DNA of 64,000 nt. It comes from Halomonas sp. H10-9-1 (GTDB lineage: Bacteria; Pseudomonadota; Gammaproteobacteria; Pseudomonadales; Halomonadaceae). The position numbers and the translations under genes are program-made. The notes under the pieces were generated by a model, which was given only the letters and a program-made list of their open reading frames with translations, was not told the DNA's origin and ran no database searches. Every line of letters starts with the position of its first letter. Within the stretch, counting starts at the first letter, position 1. Positions 28,966 through 38,573 of the stretch are shown here, piece after piece. The stretch covers positions 1,550,001 through 1,614,000 of the forward strand of contig NZ_JAMSHO010000001.1 in the NCBI RefSeq assembly GCF_040147005.1. The letters run 5' to 3'.

Positions 28966-29745
28966 GTGAAGAGGAACCGATCAACTCTGATAGTGGGGGC
29001 GGCTGCCCTGCTGCTTGTTACCCCCCCGCTGCTGGGCCAGGACCTCTTGCAGGAGGCCGGCGAGGCCCAGCGCGCCCAGGCCGAGCTGCAGGCGCGCATC
29101 GATGCCACCGACGAGCAGGGGCGCGAGATGCTCGCCGAGCTGCGCCGCCTGGAGGCGGAGACTCGTCGCCTCCGGGCGCAGGGCGAGGCCCAGGCGCCGC
29201 GCCTGGAGCGCTGGGCCGAGCGGCTCGACGAGCGCGAGGCCGCCCTGGAGACCCTGGCCGAGACCCGCGAGAGGCTGCCGGCACTCGAAAGCGCGCTGGT
29301 CTCGCGCCTGCAGGCCTGGGTCGAGCGCGATCTGCCGTTTCTCGTGGAGGAGCGCCTGGCGCGCGTCGCGGGCCTCGAGCAGGGGCTGGCCGACCCGGGC
29401 GTCTCGGCCGCCGAGCGGCTGGATCGGATCCTGGCGGCCTGGCGTGTCGAGCTAGAGTACGGTCGCCAGCTCGACGCCTGGCGCGGCACCCTGGACGAGG
29501 GCGGCAAGCGCCGCGAGGTGGACTTCCTGCGCCTCGGGCGGGTGGGGCTCTACTACCTGACGCCGGATGGTCGGGAGGCCGCCGTCTGGCGCGCCGACGA
29601 GGCACGCTGGCAACCGCTGGATGAGGCCGGGCGGGTCGAGCTTCGCCACGGCCTGCGCATCGCTCGGGACCAGCGAGCGCCGGAGCTGCTGACCCTGCCG
29701 GTCTCCCATCCCGTCACTGCCGCCACCCCCCAGGAGGCCTCATGA
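28966..29745 (+). CDS. DUF3450 periplasmic coiled-coil protein of a TonB2-type system
   Basis: A 259-residue exported protein: signal peptide (about 1-24), a long coiled coil (residues 26-110, QARIDATDEQGREMLAELRR), then the DUF3450 domain (ERLDRILAAWRVELEYGRQL, VDFLRLGRVGLYYLTPDGRE). The gene heads the energising operon, as in Vibrio and Shewanella TonB2 clusters. GTG start with GGGAG at 28955-28959. A periplasmic partner of the TtpC-like channel is inferred; its function is not established. The stop overlaps the next start (ATGA). Confidence 0.85.
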   Translation: MKRNRSTLIVGAAALLLVTPPLLGQDLLQEAGEAQRAQAELQARIDATDEQGREMLAELRRLEAETRRLRAQGEAQAPRLERWAERLDEREAALETLAETRERLPALESALVSRLQAWVERDLPFLVEERLARVAGLEQGLADPGVSAAERLDRILAAWRVELEYGRQLDAWRGTLDEGGKRREVDFLRLGRVGLYYLTPDGREAAVWRADEARWQPLDEAGRVELRHGLRIARDQRAPELLTLPVSHPVTAATPQEAS

Positions 29746-31130
29746 TCCCCCTCGTCATGCCGGGTGCCCGACGTCTCGCCGTGGCTGCCCTGGCCACGCT
29801 GCTGCTTGCCGGCGTGCTGCCCGCCGCGGCCCAGGACGACCCCCTGGCCACCCTGCGTGCCGAGCGCGAGGCCGCCGAGGCCCGCGATGCCGAGCGGCTG
29901 GCCGGGCTGGTCGAGGATCGTGACGCGCTGGCCGCTGCCCTCGAGGAGGCCCAGGCCGCCCATGCGCAGGCCGAGGCGCGCGCCGCGGCCCTTGAGGAGC
30001 GCCAGGACGCGCTGCAGGCGCGCGAAGGCGCGCTGGTTGCCCGCCAGGCAGAACAGGGGGAGGACCTCTCGGCGGTGCTGGACACCCTGGCGCGTCACAG
30101 TGGCGAGCTGCGCGATGCCCTGGCCGAGAGCTGGGTCACGGTGGGCGGTGCCGCGTCGCCGCCGCGCCTGGATAATGCCGAGGTGCTGCGTCCCGAGCAC
30201 CTGGAGACCCTGGGCGATGCGTTGATGGCGCTGACCGCCGAGACCGGCCGCATCCGGACCTTCACGGCAGCGGTGGCCGGAGGCGACGGGGAGATCGCCC
30301 CGCGCGAGGTGGTGCGCTTGGGTGACCTGGCGGCATTCAGTGGCGGCGAGCTGCTCGAGCGCGGTGCCGAGGAGGGCGTGCTGGCCACGCTGGCGCGCAC
30401 CCCCGGCGAGGCCGCCACGCGGCTGACAGCCTTTCAGGCAGGCGAGGGGGAGAGCGTTGTGCTGGACCCTACCGGTGGCGATGTCTTGGCCGCCCTGGCC
30501 CAGCGGCCCGGCCTGGTGGAGCGTTTCCATCAGGGCGGCGCCGTGGGCTATGTCGTGGTGGGGCTCGGTGCATTCGGCCTGCTGGTGGCGCTTGCCCAGT
30601 ACGCCTATCTGCTGCGCGTCAGCCTGGCGGTCAGGCGTCAGCGCCAGAACGTGGGCGACCTGCGCCGGGATAACCCGCTGGGTCGCGTGCTGCTCCGCTT
30701 CCGGGCGCTCAGCGACGAGCCGGTTCCCGAGGCACTGGAGGCGCGACTCGACGAGGCGGTGCTGGCCGAGATGCCGCGCCTGGAGCGCGGTCAGCCGCTG
30801 GTCAAGCTGCTCGCTGCGGTGTCGCCGCTGCTCGGCCTGCTGGGCACGGTGACCGGCATGATCGTCACCTTCCAGGCGATCACCGTGTTCGGTACCGGCG
30901 ACCCTCAACTGATGGCCGGTGGCATCAGCCAGGCGCTGGTGACCACCGTGCTGGGACTGATCACCGCGGTACCGCTGCTCTTCGCCCACACGGCCCTGGC
31001 CGGGCGCAGTCGTCGACTCATCGGCGTCATCGAAGGGCAGGCCAGCGCCGCCCTGGCCGAGCGCCTGGAGTCCCAGCACCCGGTGGCCGGTATACAGGGA
31101 AAGACCTCGCATGCTGCCGCTTTGGCTTGA
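29742..31130 (+). CDS. ttpC: TtpC-like MotA/TolQ/ExbB proton channel protein
   Basis: A 462-residue inner-membrane protein: signal peptide (1-30), periplasmic coiled coil (about 33-105), then a TM (near GYVVVGLGAFGLLVALAQYA) and an ExbB/MotA domain with GLLGTVTGMIVTFQAITVFG and LVTTVLGLITAVPLLFAH. Extended ExbB homologues of this build (TtpC) are required for TonB2 activity in Vibrio. It overlaps exbB by 20 bp. Confidence 0.87.
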   Translation: MIPLVMPGARRLAVAALATLLLAGVLPAAAQDDPLATLRAEREAAEARDAERLAGLVEDRDALAAALEEAQAAHAQAEARAAALEERQDALQAREGALVARQAEQGEDLSAVLDTLARHSGELRDALAESWVTVGGAASPPRLDNAEVLRPEHLETLGDALMALTAETGRIRTFTAAVAGGDGEIAPREVVRLGDLAAFSGGELLERGAEEGVLATLARTPGEAATRLTAFQAGEGESVVLDPTGGDVLAALAQRPGLVERFHQGGAVGYVVVGLGAFGLLVALAQYAYLLRVSLAVRRQRQNVGDLRRDNPLGRVLLRFRALSDEPVPEALEARLDEAVLAEMPRLERGQPLVKLLAAVSPLLGLLGTVTGMIVTFQAITVFGTGDPQLMAGGISQALVTTVLGLITAVPLLFAHTALAGRSRRLIGVIEGQASAALAERLESQHPVAGIQGKTSHAAALA

Positions 31131-31647
31131 GCCCCTGGCCCGGCTGATCGATGCCGGCGGCGTCGTGCTGCTGGGCATCGTTGCGGTGGCGGCGCTGCTC
31201 TTCAGCCTGGCCCTGGAGCGGGTGCTCTTCTTCCGCCTCACCTATCGCCGTGCGCGGCGCACGCTGATCCGACGCTGGGCCGCTCGGCGGGACCATCACA
31301 GCTGGAGCGCCCTGACCCTGCGCGAGGTATGGACCCGCGAGCTGATCGGTCGGCTGCGCCGGCCGCTACCCTGGCTCAAGCTGCTGGTGGCGCTCTGCCC
31401 GCTGCTCGGCCTGCTGGGCACCGTGACCGGCATGATCGCGGTGTTCGACAGCCTGGCGCTGAGCGACACCGGCCAGGCGCGGGCCATGGCCGACGGCGTG
31501 GCGCGCGCCACCCTGCCCACCCTGGCCGGCATGGCCGTGGCGGTGGTGGGGTTGTTGTTTACTAGCCGGCTCGAACAGATCATCCGGCGCGAGGACCAGC
31601 GGCTGCACGACCGCCTGGCTCGCGCCGTGGAGGAGAACGATGCGTAA
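31111..31647 (+). CDS. exbB: ExbB-type proton channel subunit
   Basis: A 178-residue ExbB/TolQ/MotA protein: N-terminal TM (GVVLLGIVAVAALLFSLALE), then LLGLLGTVTGMIAVFDSLAL and TLPTLAGMAVAVVGLLFTS as the second and third helices. It forms the proton-conducting stator with ExbD for TonB. It starts inside the ttpC-like gene and overlaps exbD by 8 bp. Confidence 0.92.
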   Translation: MLPLWLEPLARLIDAGGVVLLGIVAVAALLFSLALERVLFFRLTYRRARRTLIRRWAARRDHHSWSALTLREVWTRELIGRLRRPLPWLKLLVALCPLLGLLGTVTGMIAVFDSLALSDTGQARAMADGVARATLPTLAGMAVAVVGLLFTSRLEQIIRREDQRLHDRLARAVEENDA

Positions 31648-32050
31648 ACGCCGCATGACCGTCGGCGAGACGGGTGACGCCGGGGAGGTCAACCTGACCC
31701 CGATGCTCGACGTGGTCTTCATCATGCTGATCTTCTTCATCGTGACCACCAGCTTCATCAAGGAGAGCGGGATCGAGGTCGAGCGTCCCGAGTCGAGCGC
31801 CGCCACGCCACGGCCGGACGCCCAGCTGATGGTGGCCATCACCCCCGAGGGGGCGGTATGGGTCGATGGCGAGCCGGTGGATGCCCATCGGGTCGGGGAC
31901 GCCGTTGCCGCGCTGGTGAGCGACGAGGGCGGCGTGGTGATCCAGGCCGACCGTGACGCCACCACGGGGCTCTTGATCGAGGTGATGGACCGCATTCGCG
32001 AGGCCGGCGTGGAGAAGGTCGCGGTGGCGGCCACCCGAGGCGCACCATGA
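31640..32050 (+). CDS. exbD: ExbD-type stator subunit
   Basis: A 136-residue ExbD/TolR protein with one N-terminal membrane helix carrying the essential Asp (D24 in NLTPMLDVVFIMLIFF) and a periplasmic domain (VWVDGEPVDAHRVG, VVIQADRDATTGLLIEVMD). It works with ExbB to convert proton flow into TonB motion. It overlaps tonB by 4 bp. Confidence 0.94.
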   Translation: MRKRRMTVGETGDAGEVNLTPMLDVVFIMLIFFIVTTSFIKESGIEVERPESSAATPRPDAQLMVAITPEGAVWVDGEPVDAHRVGDAVAALVSDEGGVVIQADRDATTGLLIEVMDRIREAGVEKVAVAATRGAP

Positions 32051-32832
32051 CCCGGGTGGCGGTCGCCACCCTGGCCGGCGTGCTGATGGCGCTGGGGCTC
32101 TTCTGGCTGCTGGCGCTGCTGGTGGCGCCGCCGGAGCAGGAGATCGAGGTGCTGGAGATGCCCTTGACAATGACGCAACTGGCGGCGGCGCCGCCCGAAG
32201 CGGCCGAGCCCGCCTCCCCGCCGCCCCCCGCGGTGCCGCCTGCCGCCACTCCGCCGCCGCTGCCGGAGCCCGCTCCCCTGCCGGACAGCGCGCTGGCGCT
32301 GCCGGAGCCGGAGTTGCCGGCCGAGCGGGCGGAGCCGGTGGCGCTGGACAGCTCGCTCCCCGAGCTGACCGAGGTGCGCCCCGACCCGCCACCCGCCCCA
32401 CCACGTGAGCCGCCGCCCCCCGAGCCCCGCCCCGAGCCGCGGCCGGCACCGCGCGCGGCGCCGAGCCCTGACCCGACACCCTCACCGACCCCCGCGCCGA
32501 CGACCTCCCCGGCGGCGGAGAGTCCCGTCGACGCGGTGGCCCAGGCGCCCGTCAGCCGTGAGCCGGTCGAAGTGGGGCGGCTCGCTCCCACCCGCCGCGT
32601 ACCGCCGGAGTATCCGTCGCGGGCCCAGCGACGTGGCCTGGAGGGTTACGTCGAGCTCGGGTTCGTCATCCGCCCCGACGGTGGCGTGGAGCCGGGTAGC
32701 ATCCGGGTGCTCTCGGCGCGCCCCGCCAACGTCTTCGACAAGGCGGCGCGCCAAGCGGTATCGCGCTGGCGCTTCGAGCCCGCCCAGGGGCTGCGGCGGG
32801 CGCGCCAGCGCCTGGAGTTCCAGCTGAGATGA
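32047..32832 (+). CDS. tonB: TonB energy transducer
   Basis: A 261-residue protein: N-terminal membrane anchor (about 5-28), a Pro-rich spacer (about 50-185) and a C-terminal TonB domain (PPEYPSRAQRRGLEGYVELG, FDKAARQAVSRWRFEPAQG). It spans the periplasm to open TonB-dependent receptors, presumably the FhuA-like and IutA-like ones next door. It overlaps the TPR gene by 4 bp. Confidence 0.94.
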   Translation: MTRVAVATLAGVLMALGLFWLLALLVAPPEQEIEVLEMPLTMTQLAAAPPEAAEPASPPPPAVPPAATPPPLPEPAPLPDSALALPEPELPAERAEPVALDSSLPELTEVRPDPPPAPPREPPPPEPRPEPRPAPRAAPSPDPTPSPTPAPTTSPAAESPVDAVAQAPVSREPVEVGRLAPTRRVPPEYPSRAQRRGLEGYVELGFVIRPDGGVEPGSIRVLSARPANVFDKAARQAVSRWRFEPAQGLRRARQRLEFQLR

Positions 32833-33902
32833 ATCGCCAGGAGTCTCTCTTGCGTCGACGCTTGCCCCTTCTCGTCGTTGTGCTGCTCGGCCTGGTCGCC
32901 GTGTCGTCGGCCCAGGCCGCTCCCCCGCTCGAGGCCACCTTCATCGAGGACCTGCAGCGGCTGGAGGCGCGCCTCCAGGGCGGCGAATCCGCCGCGGTGG
33001 AGCGGCGAGCCCTGGAGCAGGCGCGGCGCCTGGCTGGCGGCAATGCGGCCGACCGCTGGGCCCGCGCGCTCTATCTGCAACTGGCGGCCGGCGCCGCTTC
33101 GCGACAGGACGAGCCGGCGCGGGCCGCCGATCTTCTCGCCGAGGCGCGTGGTCTCGACGGTCTCGAGGCGGCGCAGCACGATCGCTGGCTGTACGACGAG
33201 GCACGCCTGCGCCTGGCCGCCGGCCAGCACCCACAGGGCAGCGAACTGCTGACGGAGTGGCTGGCGCGTCACCGGGGCGAACCGCGGGACCGCTGGCGCC
33301 TGGCGCGGGCGCTGGCCGAGCTCGAGCGCTGGGAGGCCGCGGCGACCTGGGTGGAGGAGGCCCTGGCGGTGACGCCCCGGCCCGATGCCGGGCAACGAAC
33401 CCTGGCCGGCACCGTGCTGCGGCGTGCCGGACGCGAGGGGCAGGCGCTCTCCCTGCTCGTGGGTGGGCTGGCCGACAGTCGCGAGCCGGTGCGCTGGCGC
33501 GAGGCGGCCGCCCTGGCCCAGCGCGCCGGGGATGACGGCCAGGCCGCGGCGATCTGGGAGGCGGGGTGGCGCGCCGGGATACTCAGCGGCTCCGATGACC
33601 TTCGGCGTCTGGCCGAGCTGCATCTGGTCGGCGGCACCCCGGCGCGTGCCGCCGAGTACCTGGAGACGGGGCTGGCGTCGGGAGAGTTGGTGGACGGCGA
33701 GGCGAACCGACGCCTGCTGGCCCAGGCCTGGGAGCGGGCGCGCGATCGCGAGCGCGCCCTGGCCGCCTGGCAGGCGGTGGCGGAGCTCAGCGAGAAGGAG
33801 GAGGACTGGGCGCGGCTCGCTCGCCTGGCCCGCGCCTACCGCCTCACCCCGTCGATCTCGCGCACGAAGGGCGGTAGCGAGTCGAGCAGTGCCCGCCCGT
33901 AG
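32829..33902 (+). CDS. exported TPR-repeat protein of the TonB2-type operon
   Basis: A 357-residue protein with signal peptide (about 1-30, ending SSAQA) and helical TPR-like repeats throughout (RWRLARALAELERWEAAATW, REAAALAQRAGDDGQAAAIW). A TPR gene closes similar TonB2 clusters in Vibrio and Shewanella; its role is unclear. Its last 22 codons overlap the 3' end of convergent dinG by 67 bp, and the C-terminal tail (TPSISRTKGGSESSSARP) looks like read-through of the dinG antisense strand. Confidence 0.82.
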   Translation: MNRQESLLRRRLPLLVVVLLGLVAVSSAQAAPPLEATFIEDLQRLEARLQGGESAAVERRALEQARRLAGGNAADRWARALYLQLAAGAASRQDEPARAADLLAEARGLDGLEAAQHDRWLYDEARLRLAAGQHPQGSELLTEWLARHRGEPRDRWRLARALAELERWEAAATWVEEALAVTPRPDAGQRTLAGTVLRRAGREGQALSLLVGGLADSREPVRWREAAALAQRAGDDGQAAAIWEAGWRAGILSGSDDLRRLAELHLVGGTPARAAEYLETGLASGELVDGEANRRLLAQAWERARDRERALAAWQAVAELSEKEEDWARLARLARAYRLTPSISRTKGGSESSSARP

Positions 33903-35974
33903 CGCCGGGTGAGCACGCGCCTGTCGAGCAGGGTGATGCGACCGTGGTCGGCCTCCTTGCGGATCAGGCGGCCGCAGGCCTGGACCAGCTTGATGGAGGC
34001 GTCCGGCACGCTGATGCGCATGAAGGGGTTGCCGCCGCGGCTCTCGATCCATTCGGCCAGGGTGGCACCTACCGGGTCGTCAGGCACCGCGAAGGGCAGC
34101 CGGGTGATGACCACATGGGTCAGGTAGTCACCGGGCAGGTCGATCCCCTCGGCGAAGCTCGCCAGGCCGAAGATGATGCTGCCCTCGCCGGCGTCGACCC
34201 GCTCGCGATGACGGACGATCAGCTCGCGCTTGGGCAGGCGGTCCTGGGCCAGTACCCGCTCGGCCAGCGGCCTGGGCAGTGCCTTCTCCACGGCACGCAG
34301 CTGGGCCCGGGAGGAGAACAGCATCAGCACCGCCTCCTGCTTGCCTAGCCCCTGAACGAAGTCGACGATGGCCCGCTCATGGCCCTCGCGGTCGGCGGGG
34401 TCGACCGCCTCCCTGGGCACGCTGAGCACCGCGCGGGAGTAGTCGAAGGGGCTGGGCAGGCGCTGGTAGCGATAGCGGTTGGCCAGCCCGGCGCGCTCCT
34501 GCAGCCGCTCGAAGCGCCCCAGGGCGGTCAGTGTCGCCGAGGTGACCACGGCACCGAAGGTGGTGCCCCACAGGCTCTTGGCCAGCGTGTGGGCGGCCGA
34601 CACGGGGCTGGCCGAGAAGGTCAGCTCCGGCTCGCCGCCGAAGCGTTCCAGGGTCAGCCAGCGTGCCCGCGGAGGTTCGCCCTCGGGGTCGGTCGCGCCG
34701 AAGGCCTGCCACAGGGCGTGGGCCTCCAGGGCGCGGCCGTAGAGCAGCGCCACCAGCGGCAGCCACGCCTCGGCGGCGTCCCGGGGCAGGCCGGTATGCT
34801 TCTCGGGGTCGAGGCTCTCGCGCAGGATGTCGGCCATGCTCTCCAGGGTGCGGGAGAGCTCGGCGAACAGCGTGACCAGCGCCGCGGCGTGCTCGCGCAG
34901 CGCCTGCGGGGCGCGCCCCATCTCGAAGCGGTGCTGATGAAACTCCTCGCCGTCGCCGAGTCCCTGGGGGCGTTCAGCCAACTGGTGGCCCAGGGCGAAG
35001 GCCTCGCCCAGTCGCGGCTCGGCGGCATCCATCGCCTGGGGCAGGGTGGCCAGCAGCCGCGCCAGGGTGGGCTGGCCACCCAGGGCGGCGTTGAGCTCGG
35101 TGAGCGACTTCCTGAGATTGCGCATCCAGCGCAGGCCGGCATTCACACCGAAGCGATAGGTGAAGTGGTTGAGCGCCTTGTCGGGCAGGTGGTGCCCCTC
35201 GTCGAAGACGTGGATGCAGTCGCCCGGGTCGGGCAGCACTACGCCGCCGCCCAGGGAGAGGTCGGCCAGCACCAGGTCATGGTTGGCGACGATGATGTCG
35301 GCCTGTTCCATGTCGCGGCGGGCGCGAAAGAAGGCGCAGGCGCCGAAGTGGCCGCAGCGTCGGTTGGTGCACTGGCGGTGGTCCACGGTCAGGCGCCGCC
35401 AGTGTTCATCCTTGATGGCCTCGGGCCAGCTATCGCGGTCTCCCTCCCAGCGGCCGCTGCCGTAGGCATCGCCCAGCGCCTTGACCAGCGACTGCCAGTC
35501 GTCGCCACCCCCCTCGAGGGCCTGCTCGAACATCGACAGGGTGGGGTTCTCCTCGCCGCCATCGAGGGCCTGGTCGAGGCGCGCCACGCACACATAGCGG
35601 CCACGCCCCTTGGCCAGGGCGTAGCTGAAGTCGATCCCGCTGTGGGCCTTGAGCGCCGGGAGGTCCTGATGGAGTACCTGCTCCTGCAGCGCCACCGTGG
35701 CGGTGGAGATCACCAGCCGCTTGCCGCGGGCCTTGGCCACCGGCAGGGCGGCGAGCAGGTAGGCCAGGGTCTTGCCGGTGCCGGTGCCTGCCTCGAGCAC
35801 GCAGACATGCTCGTCGCTTGTGCGCTTGCCGGACTCGTCGGCCTCGATGCCCGCCAGGGTGCGGGCGATCTCGGCGATCATCAGGCGCTGGCCATAGCGG
35901 GGCGTGAGCCCGAGGCCCTCCAGCGCATGGCGGTAGGCGGTCTGGATCTCGCTCTTCAGGGCCTCGTCGAGCAT
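33836..35974 (-). CDS. dinG: ATP-dependent DNA helicase DinG
   Basis: XPD-like superfamily 2 iron-sulfur helicase of 712 residues, active on R-loops and D-loops. Motifs: Walker A LEAGTGTGKT, DEAH-type VFDEGHHLPD, motif VI VQACGRLIRKEADHG. The FeS-domain cysteines appear in GRYVCVARL and CTNRRCGHFGACAFF. It lies 5 bp downstream of the rhlB-like gene on the same strand. Its 3' end overlaps the TPR gene. Confidence 0.94.
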   Translation of the reverse strand: MLDEALKSEIQTAYRHALEGLGLTPRYGQRLMIAEIARTLAGIEADESGKRTSDEHVCVLEAGTGTGKTLAYLLAALPVAKARGKRLVISTATVALQEQVLHQDLPALKAHSGIDFSYALAKGRGRYVCVARLDQALDGGEENPTLSMFEQALEGGGDDWQSLVKALGDAYGSGRWEGDRDSWPEAIKDEHWRRLTVDHRQCTNRRCGHFGACAFFRARRDMEQADIIVANHDLVLADLSLGGGVVLPDPGDCIHVFDEGHHLPDKALNHFTYRFGVNAGLRWMRNLRKSLTELNAALGGQPTLARLLATLPQAMDAAEPRLGEAFALGHQLAERPQGLGDGEEFHQHRFEMGRAPQALREHAAALVTLFAELSRTLESMADILRESLDPEKHTGLPRDAAEAWLPLVALLYGRALEAHALWQAFGATDPEGEPPRARWLTLERFGGEPELTFSASPVSAAHTLAKSLWGTTFGAVVTSATLTALGRFERLQERAGLANRYRYQRLPSPFDYSRAVLSVPREAVDPADREGHERAIVDFVQGLGKQEAVLMLFSSRAQLRAVEKALPRPLAERVLAQDRLPKRELIVRHRERVDAGEGSIIFGLASFAEGIDLPGDYLTHVVITRLPFAVPDDPVGATLAEWIESRGGNPFMRISVPDASIKLVQACGRLIRKEADHGRITLLDRRVLTRRYGRALLDSLPPFVREIDGVRR

Positions 35975-35979
35975 CGTGG

Positions 35980-37254
35980 CTACAGCAGGCCTTCGGGAGG
36001 ATGCTCGCAGGGCAGCTTGTCGCCGATGAAGCGCTCGATCTCGGGCAGCGAGAAGGCATCCTCCTCGCCCACGAAGCTGATCGATATGCCCTTGGCGCCG
36101 GCCCGGCCGGTGCGGCCGATACGGTGGACGTAGTCCTCCGGGTCTTCCGGCAGGGTGTAGTTGATGACGTGGCTGACATCCTCGATATGGATGCCGCGGC
36201 CGGCCACATCGGTGGCCACCAGCACCTGGATCTCGCCGGCGCGGAACTTCTCGAGGGTTTCGATGCGCTGGTTCTGCGGCACGTCCCCGGAGAGCATGGC
36301 CACGTCGATGCCCGTCTTGCGCAGCAGGTCGTCGAGCTTGCGCACCAGGTCGCGGCGATTGCCGAAGACCATCACGCGGTCGAAGCTCTCCTGCTGGAGG
36401 AGCTTGACCAGCAGGCGCTGCTTGTCGGCATCGCCGACCATGTAGACCCGCTGGTCGATGTCGGCGGCGTTATCGATGGTGACCGCGATCTCGACATGGG
36501 CCGGCTCATGGGTCCACTGGCTGGCCAGCGCCAGGATATCCTCGCTGAAGGTGGCCGAGAACAGGAAGGTCTGGCGCTCCTCCTTCTTCGGCGTGTGGCG
36601 GATGATCCGCCTGACGTCGGGAATGAAGCCCATGGAGAGCATGCGGTCGGCCTCATCGAGCACCAGCACCTCGACCTGGGTCAGGTCGACGTCGCGCTTC
36701 TGGTGGAAGTCGAGCAGGCGCCCCGGGGTGGCCACCAGGATGTCCAGCTTGCCGCCGAGGGCGTCGCGCTGCTTCTGGTAGTCCATGCCGCCCACCACGC
36801 TTGCCACCTTGAGATCGGTGAAGCGGGCCAGGGCCTTGGCATCCTTCTCGATCTGCAGGGCGAGCTCGCGTGTCGGCGCCACGATCAGCGCGCGGGGGGC
36901 GCCGTCCTTCTGGCCGTTGGGGCGCTCTTCCTCGAGGAAGTAGGCGATGATCGAGATCAGGAAGGCGGCGGTCTTGCCGGTGCCGGTCTGGGCCTTGCCG
37001 ACGATATCGCCGCCGAGCAGGGCGTGGCCGAGGGCCTCGGCCTGGATCGGCGTGCAGTACTCGAAGCCCAGCGCATGGATGGCATGCATCAGCGGCAGGG
37101 GCAGGTCGAAGTCGTGAAAGCGCCACTTGCCGGCCACCGGGGGGACCTGGAACTGGCGTAGATCCCAGTTCGACTGGCGACGGCGCGGCTTGCGACGACG
37201 ACGCTTGGGCTTGCGGTTCTCGGCCGGGGCCGTGGTCTGTTCCGACTCGCTCAT
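35980..37254 (-). CDS. rhlB: DEAD-box RNA helicase RhlB-like
   Basis: A 424-residue DEAD-box helicase: basic N-terminal tail ([14 protein letters not shown]), Q motif ([14 protein letters not shown]), Walker [27 protein letters not shown] in FLFSATF and the [12 protein letters not shown] motif. The [14 protein letters not shown] ending resembles RhlB, the degradosome helicase. ATG 37254 is preferred; upstream in-frame ATG 37299 lacks a ribosome site. It is divergent from the small basic protein gene. Confidence 0.88.
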   Translation of the reverse strand: MSESEQTTAPAENRKPKRRRRKPRRRQSNWDLRQFQVPPVAGKWRFHDFDLPLPLMHAIHALGFEYCTPIQAEALGHALLGGDIVGKAQTGTGKTAAFLISIIAYFLEEERPNGQKDGAPRALIVAPTRELALQIEKDAKALARFTDLKVASVVGGMDYQKQRDALGGKLDILVATPGRLLDFHQKRDVDLTQVEVLVLDEADRMLSMGFIPDVRRIIRHTPKKEERQTFLFSATFSEDILALASQWTHEPAHVEIAVTIDNAADIDQRVYMVGDADKQRLLVKLLQQESFDRVMVFGNRRDLVRKLDDLLRKTGIDVAMLSGDVPQNQRIETLEKFRAGEIQVLVATDVAGRGIHIEDVSHVINYTLPEDPEDYVHRIGRTGRAGAKGISISFVGEEDAFSLPEIERFIGDKLPCEHPPEGLL

Positions 37255-37354
37255 AGGCTTGCTGTCTTTCCGTATCGATAGGGTAGTCGTGAGATGCAAA
37301 CGGGCATTGTACCAGTCTATGCGACGAAGGGCGCGTCTCGCCGCGAAGGGCTGG

Positions 37355-37360
37355 TAGAAT
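37355..37360 (+). promoter_or_regulatory. -10 element upstream of the small basic protein gene
   Basis: TAGAAT lies 26 bp upstream of ATG 37387, in the divergent gap to rhlB. No convincing -35 is seen. Confidence 0.4.
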
Positions 37361-37386
37361 GCGCGCCAAAGCAGAGGAGTTTATCC

Positions 37387-37644
37387 ATGACACGTCGCAA
37401 GAAGACCCGTTCGTTGGCCGACAAGGTGCAGATCCGCACCGGTCGACGCAAGGATTACAAGAAGTGGCGCCACGAGAACCCTGACCAGGTGGTCTCGTCG
37501 ACCCGCTATACCCAGAAGAAGCGTCAGCAGCGCAAGCTGCAGGCCGCTCGCAAGCAGGCCCGCCAGGAAGCCGGCCAGGAGATCGCCATCCACCCCGAGC
37601 GCGAAGGCGGCGAGGGGCCGGAGCAGGGAGGTACGTCGAGCTGA
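37387..37644 (+). CDS. small basic protein, unknown function
   Basis: An 85-residue, Lys/Arg/Gln-rich protein ([40 protein letters not shown]) with a likely long helix and acidic tail. GAGGAG precedes the start by 9 bases. It overlaps xthA by one base (TGATG) and so is co-translated with it. Charge suggests nucleic-acid or ribosome binding; I do not recognise a family. Confidence 0.75.
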   Translation: MTRRKKTRSLADKVQIRTGRRKDYKKWRHENPDQVVSSTRYTQKKRQQRKLQAARKQARQEAGQEIAIHPEREGGEGPEQGGTSS

Positions 37645-38471
37645 TGCGCCTGGTTTCATTCAATATCAACGGCATTCGTGCGCGTCTCCATCAGCTGGAA
37701 GCGTTGGTGGCGGCTTGTCGTCCGGCGGTGATCGGGCTGCAGGAGACCAAGGTGCAGGACGCCGAGTTTCCGCGCGAGGCGGTGGAAGCCCTGGGCTACC
37801 GGGTCGTCTACCACGGGCAGAAGGGCCACTACGGGGTGGCCTTGATGATCGATGTCGCCCAGTGCGGTGAGCCCCGGGCGGTGCACTACGGCTTCCCCGA
37901 CGACGGCGAGACGTCCCAGCGGCGCATGATCGGCGTGGTCCTGGAGCCGGCCGCCGGTGAGCCGTTGACGGTGTGGAACGGCTACTTCCCCCAGGGCGAG
38001 AACATCGAGCATCCACTGAAGTTTCCCCACAAGCGTGAGTTCTATGCCCAGCTCCGGCGCCTGCTGGAGGGCGCCCATCGCCCCGACGAGCGCCTGGCGG
38101 TGATGGGCGACTTCAACATCTCTCCCGAGGATATCGATATCGGCATCGGCGAGCCCAACCGCCGGCGCTGGCTGCGCGAGGGCAAGACCAGCTTCCAGCC
38201 CGTGGAGCGCGAGTGGCTCGCCGGGATCAAGGCCTGGGGGCTCACCGACAGTTACCGCCTGCACTATCCGACGGTGGACGATCGCTTCAGCTGGTTCGAC
38301 TATCGTTCGAAGGGCTTCGACCGGGAGCCGAAGCGCGGCCTGCGCATCGACCATATCCTGGTCACCGCACCGCTGGCGGAAAGGGTGGTCGACGCCGGTA
38401 TCGACTATGAGCTGCGCGGCATGGAAAAGCCCTCCGACCACGCCCCGGTATGGGCCGAGCTGGCGCTGTAG
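37644..38471 (+). CDS. xthA: exonuclease III
   Basis: AP endonuclease/3' exonuclease of the EEP superfamily, 275 residues. Catalytic pieces are visible: [37 protein letters not shown], and the C-terminal [11 protein letters not shown] and [12 protein letters not shown]. It repairs abasic and oxidised DNA ends. It is coupled to the small basic protein gene. Confidence 0.94.
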   Translation: MRLVSFNINGIRARLHQLEALVAACRPAVIGLQETKVQDAEFPREAVEALGYRVVYHGQKGHYGVALMIDVAQCGEPRAVHYGFPDDGETSQRRMIGVVLEPAAGEPLTVWNGYFPQGENIEHPLKFPHKREFYAQLRRLLEGAHRPDERLAVMGDFNISPEDIDIGIGEPNRRRWLREGKTSFQPVEREWLAGIKAWGLTDSYRLHYPTVDDRFSWFDYRSKGFDREPKRGLRIDHILVTAPLAERVVDAGIDYELRGMEKPSDHAPVWAELAL

Positions 38472-38492
38472 CGCCGCTGGCCAAACACAGCA

Positions 38493-38524
38493 AACCCCAC
38501 GCCCGGCAGCCGGGACGTGGGGTT
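38493..38524. terminator. convergent terminator between xthA and the DAHP synthase gene
   Basis: Outer arms AACCCCAC and GTGGGGTT plus inner CCCGG and CCGGG form a long hairpin between converging genes. Flanking T and A runs are short. Confidence 0.65.
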
Positions 38525-38573
38525 CACGTTGATGCGGTGGCGCGTCGCCAGCGTGTCGCTCCGGGCGGCTCGA

